Notes: a model not told the origin generated them from the sequence alone. A DNA stretch of 64,000 nucleotides from Mariniflexile sp041583155 (GCF_041583155.1 NZ_JBFHGK010000006.1:62001-126000), one strand, 5' to 3'; positions 7,928-16,783 are shown, counted from the first letter of the stretch. Numbers and translations: made by a program.

Positions 7928-9550
7928 ATGAAAAGAATATTTGCTCTTTTTGTCTTGTTTCTTGGGTTTTTAATTCAAGCTCAAACTACCTATTTTGTTG
8001 ATGACTTAATCGGAAAAGATACAAACAATGGTATTAGTAAATTTACTCCATTTAAAAGTATTAATAGGCTAAATCAACTACAACTAAAACCAAGTGATTC
8101 TATACTTTTTAGGCGAGGAGGTGTTTGGTCGGGAAATTTTAAGCCTAAAGGAAGTGGTGCTATAAACAATCGCATTGTTATAGGTGCTTTCGGCTCAGGC
8201 CCTGCACCGGTTTTAGATGCCAAAGGGGGGATTTTAGAGAATGAAGAAGCTTCCTATACCATTCAGCTTTTCAATCAAGAATATTTTGAAATTCGGGATT
8301 TAAAAATTAGAAATTATAATCCGTTTGAAGAGCCTCGTAAATTGGAGTTAAAGGAAACAATTGCTTATGTAAACGCTTCTAAAGTTGGAATTTATATAAA
8401 AGGAAAAGACTGCGGAACGTTGCATGACATTCATTTAATAAATTTAGAAATCTGTGATATTAATGGTGATATGAGTACCAAAAATAACGGAGGTGTTTAT
8501 GCAGAAATTGTTTGGAATGCAGATGAAACAAAACGTGTAAAATCAAACTTTGATGGGTTTTATACTGAAGGTTGTTATATACATGATGTCGACAGAACGG
8601 GTTGGTCAAATACATCCGTTTGGGACACGAGGTCGTTAACTAGCGTATGGGGTGAAAAATTAGCAAATGGGAGAATTCATAATTGGTACCCAAGTGAAAA
8701 TATTATTCACAGAAATAATAGGTATGAAAGGGCAGGGGCAAACGCTTTAATTGTTCGTGTTGCTAAAGCACCATTAGTAGAGCATAATTCATTTAAATAT
8801 AACGGGTTAAAAGGGAGTGGGAATGCGTCTTTTCCTTTTAGCTGTGATGATGCTCTTTTTCAATATAATGAAGCATCTTACACATTTTTTAATACAAAAT
8901 CCAATAGCTGGGATGGTAAACTAGATGTAGATGCAGGTGGTTTCGATAGCGATTGGAATTGCAAAAACACTGTCTTTCAATATAATTACAGTCATCATAA
9001 TGGACATGGCGGTATTTTAATTTGCAGTAATGGTTCCAACAAAACCAGCTTCAATGACGGAACAGTCATTAGGTATAATATTTTCGAAGATAATGCTCAT
9101 CATATTATTAGGAATTCTGGAAACGTAACTAACACAAAAATTTATAATAATGTTTTTTTCTCGGGTGTAGAAAATGATTCTGTGCAATTGCTTTATCATA
9201 AAAGTTGGAACGGTTATCCGGATAATACTGCCTATTACAACAATATTTTTTATTCATTAGGAAAGGGTAATGAGTTTGAGTTTACCAAAAGTACTAATAA
9301 CAATTTTGTAGCGAATACCTTTTACGGGAACATGAAAAATGAGCCTTCAGATGCCAAAAAAAGTAAAAAGAATCCATTGTTCAAAAGTGGTGTGTTTGCG
9401 GAAACCAATTGGAAATCCCATTTAAGATTTATGCTTGAAAATAATTCTCCAGAGATTGATGCTGGAATTCCTGTAGAAGGTCATCCAAAGAAAGATTTTA
9501 TAGGTAACTTAGTGCAAGGGATTCCGGATAGGGGGGCTTTTGAATATTAA
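7928..9550 (+). CDS. Exported right-handed parallel beta-helix protein (pectate-lyase-like fold)
   Basis: 540 residues; the signal peptide ends near residue 19 (LIQAQ). The N-terminus (YFVDDLIGKDTNNG...FKSINRLNQL.L.PSDSILFRRGGVWSG) is the usual opening of secreted pectate-lyase-like beta-helices. The middle has many Asn-rich rungs, such as NNIFYS, NNFVANTFYG and YNYSHHNGHGG. The end, INxGAFEY-like (IPDRGAFEY), is the family C-cap. Such proteins include polysaccharide lyases, glycosidases and epimerases. No family-specific catalytic residues can be named with safety. It is last in the glycan cluster and may supply the unsaturated ends that GH88 needs, which is inference only. Confidence 0.75.
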   Translation: MKRIFALFVLFLGFLIQAQTTYFVDDLIGKDTNNGISKFTPFKSINRLNQLQLKPSDSILFRRGGVWSGNFKPKGSGAINNRIVIGAFGSGPAPVLDAKGGILENEEASYTIQLFNQEYFEIRDLKIRNYNPFEEPRKLELKETIAYVNASKVGIYIKGKDCGTLHDIHLINLEICDINGDMSTKNNGGVYAEIVWNADETKRVKSNFDGFYTEGCYIHDVDRTGWSNTSVWDTRSLTSVWGEKLANGRIHNWYPSENIIHRNNRYERAGANALIVRVAKAPLVEHNSFKYNGLKGSGNASFPFSCDDALFQYNEASYTFFNTKSNSWDGKLDVDAGGFDSDWNCKNTVFQYNYSHHNGHGGILICSNGSNKTSFNDGTVIRYNIFEDNAHHIIRNSGNVTNTKIYNNVFFSGVENDSVQLLYHKSWNGYPDNTAYYNNIFYSLGKGNEFEFTKSTNNNFVANTFYGNMKNEPSDAKKSKKNPLFKSGVFAETNWKSHLRFMLENNSPEIDAGIPVEGHPKKDFIGNLVQGIPDRGAFEY

Positions 9551-9635
9551 TAGTCCTATAAGATTATTAAAAAAATAAAACATGCCGAAAGAGCGATTTC
9601 AAAAATAATAATAAGTATGTTAAAGCGTCAAAGAA

Positions 9636-10298
9636 TCAAAAATTCTTTGTTCTTAAATAATCGACTACTTCCAGCATCGATGAAAAAATACCATTAGATA
9701 TTAAAAATCGGGGGTCCGTTTTTTCTTCAGGAATTACCAAGGTATGCATTGAAGCAGCTTTACCTGAAATTAAACCGGTAATACTATCTTCCAACACAAT
9801 GCAATTGGCAGGTTTGGCTTTAAGTAGTTCTGCTGCTTTTAAATAAACTGCGGGATGCGGTTTTCCGTATACCTCTTCATCAGCGCTACAAACTACATTG
9901 AAGTATGATTCGATGGCTAGTTTTTTGAAAACCGAGTGTATTATGGGGAGACTAGAAGAGGTAGCTAAGCCTATTTTAAAGTTGTTGGTTTTTAAGTAGT
10001 CCAAGAGTTCATAAAGTCCTTTTTTTGCTTTTCCGTTTTCGTTAATAAGTGAAACCACACTTTTTATAATATCCTTTTCCAGTGATTTAGGGTCTGTTTT
10101 TAAATCAAATAGACTGCACCAAATTAGTGCAATGTCGTCTATACGCTTTCCCATGGTGTGTTGAATACAGTCTTCCTCGGTAATAGTAATGTTCCATTTA
10201 CATAGTACTTCTTTTTGCGCTTGCCTCCAAAATGATTCTGAATCTATTATAACGCCATCCATATCAAAAATAAAGGTGTTTTTGTTAGTGTCTTTCAT
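9636..10298 (-). CDS. HAD-superfamily sugar phosphatase, hexitol-phosphatase-like
   Basis: 220 residues, the normal length of beta-phosphoglucomutase-like HADs. Motif I is FDMDGVIID (nucleophile and acid/base Asp), motif II is LATSSS, motif III is the Lys in YGKPHPAVY, and motif IV is VLEDSITGL. The cap begins DSESFWRQAQKEVL and contains MGKRIDDIALIW. This resembles the hexitol phosphatase HxpB/YniC pattern (GLRID...LW) more than beta-phosphoglucomutase. It is transcribed away from the mannitol operon across a 434-bp gap holding two operator-like repeats. Dephosphorylation of mannitol-1-P, sorbitol-6-P or a related sugar phosphate is a reasonable guess. It converges on the beta-helix gene. 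Confidence 0.75.
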   Translation of the reverse strand: MKDTNKNTFIFDMDGVIIDSESFWRQAQKEVLCKWNITITEEDCIQHTMGKRIDDIALIWCSLFDLKTDPKSLEKDIIKSVVSLINENGKAKKGLYELLDYLKTNNFKIGLATSSSLPIIHSVFKKLAIESYFNVVCSADEEVYGKPHPAVYLKAAELLKAKPANCIVLEDSITGLISGKAASMHTLVIPEEKTDPRFLISNGIFSSMLEVVDYLRTKNF

Positions 10299-10528
10299 TG
10301 TAAACGAGATGGTTTTGAATATTAAAGTGAGGTTTTAAAGACTATTTCTAAAGATTTTATTTGGTATTTCTGATTTTTTTCAACCATTTCTTTTAGTTGA
10401 ATCTTTACCTAAAACTAAGTGTCAAAAGAACAAAAATACTTGTAATTAAATTAAAATTGATAACATTATTTTATAAAAATTCCAAATTCAAACATTTAAC
10501 ATTTAATCAAAAACACCTTGTAAAACCT

Positions 10529-10555
10529 TTATAAACGTGTTAAGTACATTTTAAA
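10529..10555. promoter_or_regulatory. Candidate operator, upstream copy
   Basis: Left arm TTATAAACGTG, 5-nt spacer TTAAG, right arm TACATTTTAAA. It has the same 11-5-11 geometry as the site at 10681-10707: left arms match in 10 of 11 bases, right arms in 8 of 11, and both spacers end in AAG. It lies about midway between the two divergent genes, so it could affect either. Confidence 0.6.
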
Positions 10556-10670
10556 ATGCAATTATTTTTTGTTGTCCCAAGTGTTGATTTTATTGGTAAT
10601 ATACCATATCTGTTAGTTAAAATAGAATATAAATTTACAAATAAATTAGGTTTTTTGAAATATTATTTAG

Positions 10671-10678
10671 TACATTTG
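10671..10678 (+). promoter_or_regulatory. Candidate -7 box of the mannitol operon
   Basis: TACATTTG fits TAnnTTTG, 54 bp before the first ATG, and abuts the palindrome at 10681-10707. The nearest TTTG upstream (10654-10657) is only 13 bp away, shorter than the usual -33 spacing, so activator dependence is possible. Confidence 0.45.
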
Positions 10679-10680
10679 AA

Positions 10681-10707
10681 TTATAAACGTAAAAAGTACG
10701 TTTATAA
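10681..10707. promoter_or_regulatory. Candidate operator, promoter-proximal perfect palindrome
   Basis: A perfect inverted repeat: TTATAAACGTA, spacer AAAAG, TACGTTTATAA. It sits directly downstream of the -7-like box and so would cover the transcription start. That is the expected place for a repressor site relieved by polyol or sugar. The Nudix-winged-helix regulator at 19451-20179 is the obvious candidate protein. Confidence 0.65.
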
Positions 10708-10732
10708 AATTAAAACTAAACTAAAGTAAACC

Positions 10733-11629
10733 ATGAAACCACAATTAAACGATTCAAAAGAAAAGTTTGAATTTCTTTTAACAAAAATTAATGCTCGTAA
10801 AACGTCTGTTTTCAGTAACTTAACAAGTAATTTAGTTTTTTTGAGTTTTTTAGTGCTTTTCGGTGTTAATGTCGCTTTTGCGCAAGAAACCCCGGAAGGT
10901 GATTCTTATAAAGCATTTACTGCGGGGGCTCATCTTAAAAACATGCATTTATGGCATGGTTTTGTTGTGCATTCTGGAGCTATGATAGCTACCAATTTAG
11001 AGTTTAACTCAAGAAACAAGAAATTTACTTTTGGATTATGGGGTGGTGCTAGTTTTTCTGGTACAGATGTTACTAACAAGCAAACAGGTGAAAATATTAG
11101 CGCAAACTACAAGGAGTTTTCTATTTATACCCTATATCGTTTTTCTGATAAATTTTTTATCGAGGCTGTAACTCATAATAATTATACTGGTGTTGAAGAG
11201 CGTGGGGATGTGCTGCATTATTGGAGTTACGATAAAACGCAGGGCTATAATTTTGTTGATATTAATTTTGGATATAACATAACACCTAATACCTTACTGT
11301 ATTTTGCTACTATAGTTGGTGGTGGCTCTGGAGATTATGAAGTGCAAGCAGATGGTTCTTTAAAAGATTCTTGGACACATTATTTTGAAGTTAAAAGCAA
11401 AGTGTGGCAAAAAGATGATTCAAGTCTGTCGCTTTTTGCAGGTGGCGCCTGGTCCTTTATAACAGATAAAACCTTTTATACTAAAGACGCAGGAAATTTG
11501 ATAAATGTTGGAGCTACCTTTAGTAAAAACCTAAATATAGGAAACTATAATTTACCAGTGGATGTTACGGCTATGTGGAATCCGGAACAGGAAAAGACAG
11601 TGCTTCAAATTGACTTTACCTTATTTTAA
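10733..11629 (+). CDS. Outer-membrane beta-barrel protein, first gene of mannitol operon
   Basis: 298 residues. The signal peptide is preceded by an unusually long polar stretch: hydrophobic core about 31-48 and cleavage after AFA at residue 50, with no later in-frame Met before the core. The mature part alternates in strands with aromatic girdles (FTFGLWGGASFSG, YKEFSIYTLYRFSDKFFIEAVTHNNY, FVDINFGYNI, YFEVKSKVW) and ends in LQIDFTLF, a beta-barrel C-terminal signature with terminal Phe. About 12 strands are likely. Since it opens an operon for an ABC importer, it could be the outer-membrane channel for mannitol or a related polyol. I know of no named family for it. Spacing to the next gene is 42 bp. 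Confidence 0.7.
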   Translation: MKPQLNDSKEKFEFLLTKINARKTSVFSNLTSNLVFLSFLVLFGVNVAFAQETPEGDSYKAFTAGAHLKNMHLWHGFVVHSGAMIATNLEFNSRNKKFTFGLWGGASFSGTDVTNKQTGENISANYKEFSIYTLYRFSDKFFIEAVTHNNYTGVEERGDVLHYWSYDKTQGYNFVDINFGYNITPNTLLYFATIVGGGSGDYEVQADGSLKDSWTHYFEVKSKVWQKDDSSLSLFAGGAWSFITDKTFYTKDAGNLINVGATFSKNLNIGNYNLPVDVTAMWNPEQEKTVLQIDFTLF

Positions 11630-11671
11630 AAGGAAATATAACTAAACTATTTTAACATTAAAACATTAAAT

Positions 11672-12736
11672 ATGAAAACACAAATTTTAATTGAAGATTT
11701 AAAACAATTACTAAAATCATTAATAGTATTTGTTTTGATTTTTAATTTGTCTAGTTGTGTAGAGCAAACTACATCTACCAATGGAAACGTTAACTCTGAA
11801 GAAGTTACAGGGGATCTGTTTGAGAGTGAAATAGATCTTACGGGTAAAAAAATAGGATATTGTACACCAACTTTAAATGCACCGTATTATCAGGCATTGT
11901 TACAAAGCATTCAAGCCACAACTGAAAAAAATGGCATGACTTTTATTGCAGCAGATGGACAAGATGATATTACAAAACAAGTTGCCGCCATTGAGGATTT
12001 AATAACTAAAGGCGTTGATGCTTTGTTGATTAATCCGAAGGATCCAGATGCATTGGTAGGTGTAACAAAAGCAGCAACAGCTGCAGGAATACCTGTTTTT
12101 ATAATTGATGGTTCTATAAGTCCTGACGCAGATTTTGTTACAACCGTTCAATCTAACAACATAGCAAATGGGGAATTGGCAGGAGAGTGGCTAGTTAAAA
12201 AAATGGGAAATACCAAAATGAATATAGCCTTATTAAGTGGAAATGCAGGAAACCCTGTGGGAAAGGCTCGTAAACAAGGGTTGTTGTTAGGTATTACCGA
12301 AGAACAATTGAGAACACATGGTAAGATAGATTTAAATATAAAAACACAAGCTTACACAGACTGGTCTTATGCAGGAGGATTGAAAGCTATGGAAGATATT
12401 TTAGTTGCTCACCCAGATATTAATGTAGTTATCACAGAATCAGATGTATGTGTGTTAGGCGCCATAAAAGCCATTGCTCAAGCGGGTAAAACGGATGATA
12501 TTTTAATTGTTGCCGGTGCCGATGGTCAAAAAGAAGCTATTAAATACATAATGGAAACAGATTTCTATGGTTGTACAGCTATGAATAGCCCTGTGCAAAT
12601 TGGTAAAAATGCAGTAGGGTATGCTATTCAATACATGAATGGTAAAAGGGATTTTCAAAAAACATCATTTACTCCGCCATTACTAATTACTAAAGAAAAT
12701 GCTGCAAAATATTATAACCCTAAAGCAATATTTTAA
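11672..12736 (+). CDS. Periplasmic sugar/polyol-binding lipoprotein of ABC importer (RbsB-like)
   Basis: 354 residues. A signal segment ends in lipobox LSSC with Cys29, followed by a Ser/Thr/Asn linker. From about residue 50 it is a Peripl_BP_4 fold (ribose/galactose-type binding protein): KKIGYCTPTLNAPYYQALLQSI, DDITKQVAAIEDLITKGVDALLINPKDPDAL, AAGIPVFIIDG, IALLSGNAGNPVGKARKQG, and VVITESDVCVLGAIKAIAQAG. Binding proteins of Gram-negatives are often soluble; here it is predicted to be membrane-tethered. The linked mannitol dehydrogenase and fructokinase make mannitol the likely ligand, not ribose. Confidence 0.88.
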   Translation: MKTQILIEDLKQLLKSLIVFVLIFNLSSCVEQTTSTNGNVNSEEVTGDLFESEIDLTGKKIGYCTPTLNAPYYQALLQSIQATTEKNGMTFIAADGQDDITKQVAAIEDLITKGVDALLINPKDPDALVGVTKAATAAGIPVFIIDGSISPDADFVTTVQSNNIANGELAGEWLVKKMGNTKMNIALLSGNAGNPVGKARKQGLLLGITEEQLRTHGKIDLNIKTQAYTDWSYAGGLKAMEDILVAHPDINVVITESDVCVLGAIKAIAQAGKTDDILIVAGADGQKEAIKYIMETDFYGCTAMNSPVQIGKNAVGYAIQYMNGKRDFQKTSFTPPLLITKENAAKYYNPKAIF

Positions 12737-12754
12737 ATAATAAAAATTATTGAT

Positions 12755-14308
12755 ATGCAAAATTCAGAACAAGTATACCGATTAGAAATGACAGGAATAT
12801 CCAAAAGTTTTGGTATCGTTTCTGTACTCGAAAATGTGAATCTTAGGGTGAAGCCAGGAGAAATTCATGCATTGCTTGGTGAAAATGGTGCGGGAAAATC
12901 TACGTTGATGAAAATCCTAAGTGGCGTTCATCAAAAAGATAGTGGAAAAATTACTCTTGATGGTGTTGAAATTAACCCAAAAAACACTCACGACGGACAA
13001 GTCTTGGGTATTAGTGTAGTGTATCAGGAATTATCATTAGTTAACGATTTATCTGTTGCAGAAAATATCTATTTGCATAAGCTGGGTGCAAGTCAGTTTT
13101 GGATGAACTGGAAACAACTTACCCGAGATGCGCAAGAATTAATAGATTCATTGGGGTTTAAAATTAATGCGTCTGCTAAAGTTAGAAGTTTAAGTATTGT
13201 TCAAAAGCAGGTAGTAGAAATTGCAAAAGCATTATCAGAAGATACTAAAGTTTTAGTATTGGATGAGCCAACAACTGTTTTTGATCCTACTGATACACAA
13301 AAATTATTTGATAATCTTTTCAGACTGAAAGCAAAAGGTATTTCTATAATTTATATCTCTCACCATTTAGAGGAAATTTTTAAGATAGCGGATACAATTA
13401 CCGTACTTAGAGATGGTGTAGACACAGGTAGTATGGCTGTTGCAGATACAGATACTGATGGCGTTATTCGTTTGATGATTGGAAGAGAGTTGAAAGATTT
13501 GTACCCAGTCCGTGATGTTGAAATAGGTGATGAACCGGTTTTTGAAGTTAAAAACTTAACAGCAAAAGACACCATAGTTCATGATGTGTCATTTTCAGTG
13601 CGTCCTGGAGAGGTTTTAGGAGTTGCTGGGTTAGGTGGCAGTGGAAGAACCGAAATGGCTAAACTTATTTTTGGAGCTCATAAAAAGAAGTCTGGAACTT
13701 TACTTTTAAATGGTAAGGAAATTAAAACAGACACGCCAGTTTGTGCTGTTGGTCATCAAATAGGTTTTGTATCGGAAGATAGAAAAGAAGAAGGTGTATT
13801 TCTGCCATTATCTATCCGACGAAATATTAGTGTTACTAACTTCAATCCAATTTCTAGTAGATTAGGTTTTATAAATATAGAACATGAGTATAAAAATGTT
13901 TTAGAACTTATTGAAAAATTAAAAATAAAAGCACCAAGTTCGGAGGTTAATGTAAATAACCTTAGTGGCGGTAACCAGCAAAAAGTAGCTTTAGCTAAAT
14001 GGTTAAGCAAGAAAAGTAAGGTGATTTTTATTGATGAACCAACCAGAGGGGTTGATGTAGGAGCGAAAATTGAAATTTATAACCTTATAAATGCAGTGGC
14101 TCAAAAAGGAGTTGCAGTTGTGGTAATATCTTCTGATATGCCAGAAATAATGGGGATTTCAGATCGCATTCTTGTAATGCATAAAGGTACATTTTATGGA
14201 GAATTATCTAAAGAGCAATTTTCTGAAGAGAACATTCTACGTTACTCTATCGGACAGCCACTTAAAGAAGAACAATTAAACAAAACACAATTAAAATCAT
14301 GTCTTTAA
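12755..14308 (+). CDS. ABC importer ATPase with two nucleotide-binding domains (RbsA/MglA-like)
   Basis: 517 residues, the usual size of fused double ATPases of sugar importers. Domain 1 has Walker A GENGAGKST (residues 42-50), a degenerate signature LSIVQKQ and Walker B VLVLDEPTT. Domain 2 has the family's degenerate Walker A GLGGSGRTEM, an intact signature LSGGNQQ and Walker B VIFIDEPTRGVD. This asymmetry is normal for RbsA-type proteins. It starts 18 bp after the binding protein gene and overlaps the permease gene by 10 bp, so the three are translated together. It powers uptake of the operon's polyol/sugar through the inner membrane. Confidence 0.92.
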   Translation: MQNSEQVYRLEMTGISKSFGIVSVLENVNLRVKPGEIHALLGENGAGKSTLMKILSGVHQKDSGKITLDGVEINPKNTHDGQVLGISVVYQELSLVNDLSVAENIYLHKLGASQFWMNWKQLTRDAQELIDSLGFKINASAKVRSLSIVQKQVVEIAKALSEDTKVLVLDEPTTVFDPTDTQKLFDNLFRLKAKGISIIYISHHLEEIFKIADTITVLRDGVDTGSMAVADTDTDGVIRLMIGRELKDLYPVRDVEIGDEPVFEVKNLTAKDTIVHDVSFSVRPGEVLGVAGLGGSGRTEMAKLIFGAHKKKSGTLLLNGKEIKTDTPVCAVGHQIGFVSEDRKEEGVFLPLSIRRNISVTNFNPISSRLGFINIEHEYKNVLELIEKLKIKAPSSEVNVNNLSGGNQQKVALAKWLSKKSKVIFIDEPTRGVDVGAKIEIYNLINAVAQKGVAVVVISSDMPEIMGISDRILVMHKGTFYGELSKEQFSEENILRYSIGQPLKEEQLNKTQLKSCL

Positions 14309-15267
14309 CATTAAAACAACAATTTAGTAGCCCTGGAGGGATACTGCAGTTTTTAGTAAAATATAATACAATATTAATTTTTGTATTGTTGGTAATATTT
14401 TCAGCGCTTATTTCAGATGTTTTCTTTACATCGGTTAACCTTTCAAATTTATTAAAACAAGTATCAGGAATTGGTATTATTAGTATCGGGATGTTGCTTG
14501 TAATTCTAACAGGGGGTATCGATTTGTCTGTTGGTTCTATGGTTGCCTTGTTGGCTGTAACTTTTGCTATCTTGGTGAATGTGTTTATTTTACCAGTAGC
14601 CATATTATTCACCATAATTATAGGCTTTAGCTTGGGTAGTGTCTCCGGTTATCTGGTGGCCTACCAAAAAATGGCGCCATTTGTAGCAACATTAGCATTA
14701 ATGACTATTGCCAGAGGTTTGGCTTTCATTTATTCTAAAGGCTCACCCATTACCTTTAAAACTCCAGGAGGTGAATTCATGTCCAATTTTGCAAATAATT
14801 CAATTTTAGGAGTGCCTAACATTGCTATTGTATTCTTAATTATAGTTCTATTTACAATTATAATGTTGCGTTACAATGTATTTGGAAGATTAATTATTGC
14901 CATTGGTAGTAACGAAAATGCTTCTAGATTATCCGGACTAAAAGTAAATAAATACAAGTTTTTAGTTTATGCTATTTCTGGTGCTTTGGCTGCTACAGCT
15001 GCGATTATTGTAGCCTCTAGAACAAATTTAGGATCTCCAAACATGGGAATGGCTTGGGAATTAGACGCAATTGCCGCAGTAGTTATTGGTGGCGCTAGTT
15101 TAAATGGAGGTAAAGGAACTGCTATTAATACTTTAATGGGAGTGCTTATTTTAGGATTAATAGGAAACATTTTAAACTTGCTAAACGTTCCTTCTTACCC
15201 CCAACAAGTTGTAAAAGGAGGTATTATAATTTTTGCTGTATTACTTCAAAGATTTGAAAATAAATAA
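14299..15267 (+). CDS. ABC importer permease (RbsC-like)
   Basis: 322 residues with about 8-10 hydrophobic segments. Family signatures are IISIGMLLVILTGGIDLSVGSMVAL, GxxxG-rich loops, MAPFVATLALMTIARGLAFIYSKG, and AIGSNENASRLSGLKVNKYK, the cytoplasmic coupling region. The late WELDAIAAVVIGGASLNGGKGT segment is nearly universal in RbsC/XylH-type permeases. It probably acts as a homodimer with the fused ATPase. Its first 10 bp overlap the ATPase gene. The dehydrogenase gene follows after 19 bp. Confidence 0.92.
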   Translation: MSLTLKQQFSSPGGILQFLVKYNTILIFVLLVIFSALISDVFFTSVNLSNLLKQVSGIGIISIGMLLVILTGGIDLSVGSMVALLAVTFAILVNVFILPVAILFTIIIGFSLGSVSGYLVAYQKMAPFVATLALMTIARGLAFIYSKGSPITFKTPGGEFMSNFANNSILGVPNIAIVFLIIVLFTIIMLRYNVFGRLIIAIGSNENASRLSGLKVNKYKFLVYAISGALAATAAIIVASRTNLGSPNMGMAWELDAIAAVVIGGASLNGGKGTAINTLMGVLILGLIGNILNLLNVPSYPQQVVKGGIIIFAVLLQRFENK

Positions 15268-15286
15268 AAAATAAAAAAGATATAAA

Positions 15287-16783
15287 ATGACTAGCTATAA
15301 ATTAAATAACTTGAATCTTTCTAAGTTTGAAGGGCAAGTTTCTATTCCCAAGTATAACCGATCTAATATCAAAACTGGTATTGTTCATGTTGGTATTGGA
15401 GGTTTTCACAGAGCCCACCAGGCTTTTTATACAGACAAATTATTACATGATGAATCTATAAAGGATTGGGGTGTATGTGGCGTAGCATTGTTGGATTTTG
15501 ATACTAAAATTTACAATACACTAAAAGAGCAGGATGGTTTGTATACGTTAATTGTAAAGGAATTAGATGGAACACTTACAAAAAGTATTATAGGTTCTAT
15601 AACAGAATATATGTTTGCGCCAGAGAATCCGTTACAAGTTATTGAGAAGATGGCGAGTCCGGAAGTGAAGATTATATCCTTAACCATTACGGAAGGAGGG
15701 TATAATTATGATGAAGCTACAGGAACCTTTAATTTTAAAAATCCGCTAATTCAGCACGATTTAAAAAATCCGAAGGCGCCAAAAACCATTTTTGGATATC
15801 TAACACAAGCATTTAAGCTTAGGAAAGAACGTGGTTTAAAAGGTTGTACGGTGCAATCTTGTGATAATGTTCAAGGTAACGGGCACGTAACAAAAAACAT
15901 GTTACTGAGTTATGTTAATAGTGCTGAGCCCGAATTAGTTGCTTGGATTGAAGCTAATGTGTCTTTCCCTAATAGTATGGTAGATAGAATTACACCTGCT
16001 ACGTCGCAGTCTGATATTAGTAATTTGTTAGAATCCTCGGGAATTGATGATGCGTGGCCAGTAGTTTGCGAACCGTTTAACCAGTGGGTTATTGAAGATG
16101 ATTTTATAGCTGGTAGACCTGCCTGGGAAACTGTTGGTGCCCAGTTTGTAAAAGATGTAGTTCCTTACGAAAAAATGAAGCTTAGTCTGTTAAACGCTGG
16201 GCATTCTGTTTTAGGTGTTTTAGGAGCTTTAATAGGATATGCTACAATTGATGAGGTAGCAAATAACCCAGATTTAGCAACCTTTTTAAGAACTTACATG
16301 GACAATGAAGTGACTCCAGTTTTAGGGGATTTAGAAGGTGTTGATTTGGAAAATTACAAGGAGTCCTTACTACAAAGATTTGGAAATATTTATATTAAAG
16401 ATCAAATTGATCGAATCTGTTCTGAGAGTTCTGCAAAATTCCCAATATTTGTTTTGCCAACCGTTAATGCACAACTAAAACAAAACGGAACCATTGAATT
16501 TGCTGCTTTTGTAGTTGCAGCATGGGCTATATATAGTTTAGGTGTAAATGAAGCTGGTGAAGAACTGGTTGTAAAAGACGCCATGCAAAACCTATTAGCA
16601 GAAAAGGCTAAAGCAGCTAAGTCCAATCCAAAAGTTTTTCTGGAAATAGAGTCTGTTTTTGGAAAACTTAAAGATTCAAAGCAATTTGTTGATTCGTATA
16701 CGGCAGCATACAAAAATATAACAGAAAATGGTGTAGCAAAATGCGTTTTGGATATGAATGCTAATGTTTTAAAAGAAAATTAA
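15287..16783 (+). CDS. Mannitol 2-dehydrogenase (polyol-specific long-chain dehydrogenase)
   Basis: 498 residues, the normal length of the family, which oxidises D-mannitol to D-fructose with NAD. The nucleotide-binding motif is intact, HVGIGGFHRAHQA (Gly36-x-Gly38-Gly39). The catalytic set known from Pseudomonas fluorescens mannitol dehydrogenase is present: the Asn in SCDNVQGNG and the string E-x-x-K-x4-N-x2-H in YEKMKLSLLNAGHSVLG. The conserved VCEPFNQWVIED block is also intact. It is encoded between the ABC importer and fructokinase, so mannitol would enter unphosphorylated, be oxidised, then be phosphorylated as fructose. Other polyols such as arabinitol or sorbitol remain possible. Confidence 0.88.
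   Translation: MTSYKLNNLNLSKFEGQVSIPKYNRSNIKTGIVHVGIGGFHRAHQAFYTDKLLHDESIKDWGVCGVALLDFDTKIYNTLKEQDGLYTLIVKELDGTLTKSIIGSITEYMFAPENPLQVIEKMASPEVKIISLTITEGGYNYDEATGTFNFKNPLIQHDLKNPKAPKTIFGYLTQAFKLRKERGLKGCTVQSCDNVQGNGHVTKNMLLSYVNSAEPELVAWIEANVSFPNSMVDRITPATSQSDISNLLESSGIDDAWPVVCEPFNQWVIEDDFIAGRPAWETVGAQFVKDVVPYEKMKLSLLNAGHSVLGVLGALIGYATIDEVANNPDLATFLRTYMDNEVTPVLGDLEGVDLENYKESLLQRFGNIYIKDQIDRICSESSAKFPIFVLPTVNAQLKQNGTIEFAAFVVAAWAIYSLGVNEAGEELVVKDAMQNLLAEKAKAAKSNPKVFLEIESVFGKLKDSKQFVDSYTAAYKNITENGVAKCVLDMNANVLKEN

Larger units (their letters stand above)
10299..10732. other. Divergent control region of the mannitol module
   Basis: A 434-bp, very AT-rich gap between two divergent starts. It contains two matching inverted repeats (10529-10555 and 10681-10707) and a -7-like TACATTTG (10671-10678). 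There is no small gene that I can support. Confidence 0.6.

Noticed and set aside
11672..15267. Ribose or xylose importer
   Set aside because: The components look like RbsBAC, but no ribokinase, xylose isomerase or similar gene is linked; mannitol dehydrogenase and fructokinase follow directly.
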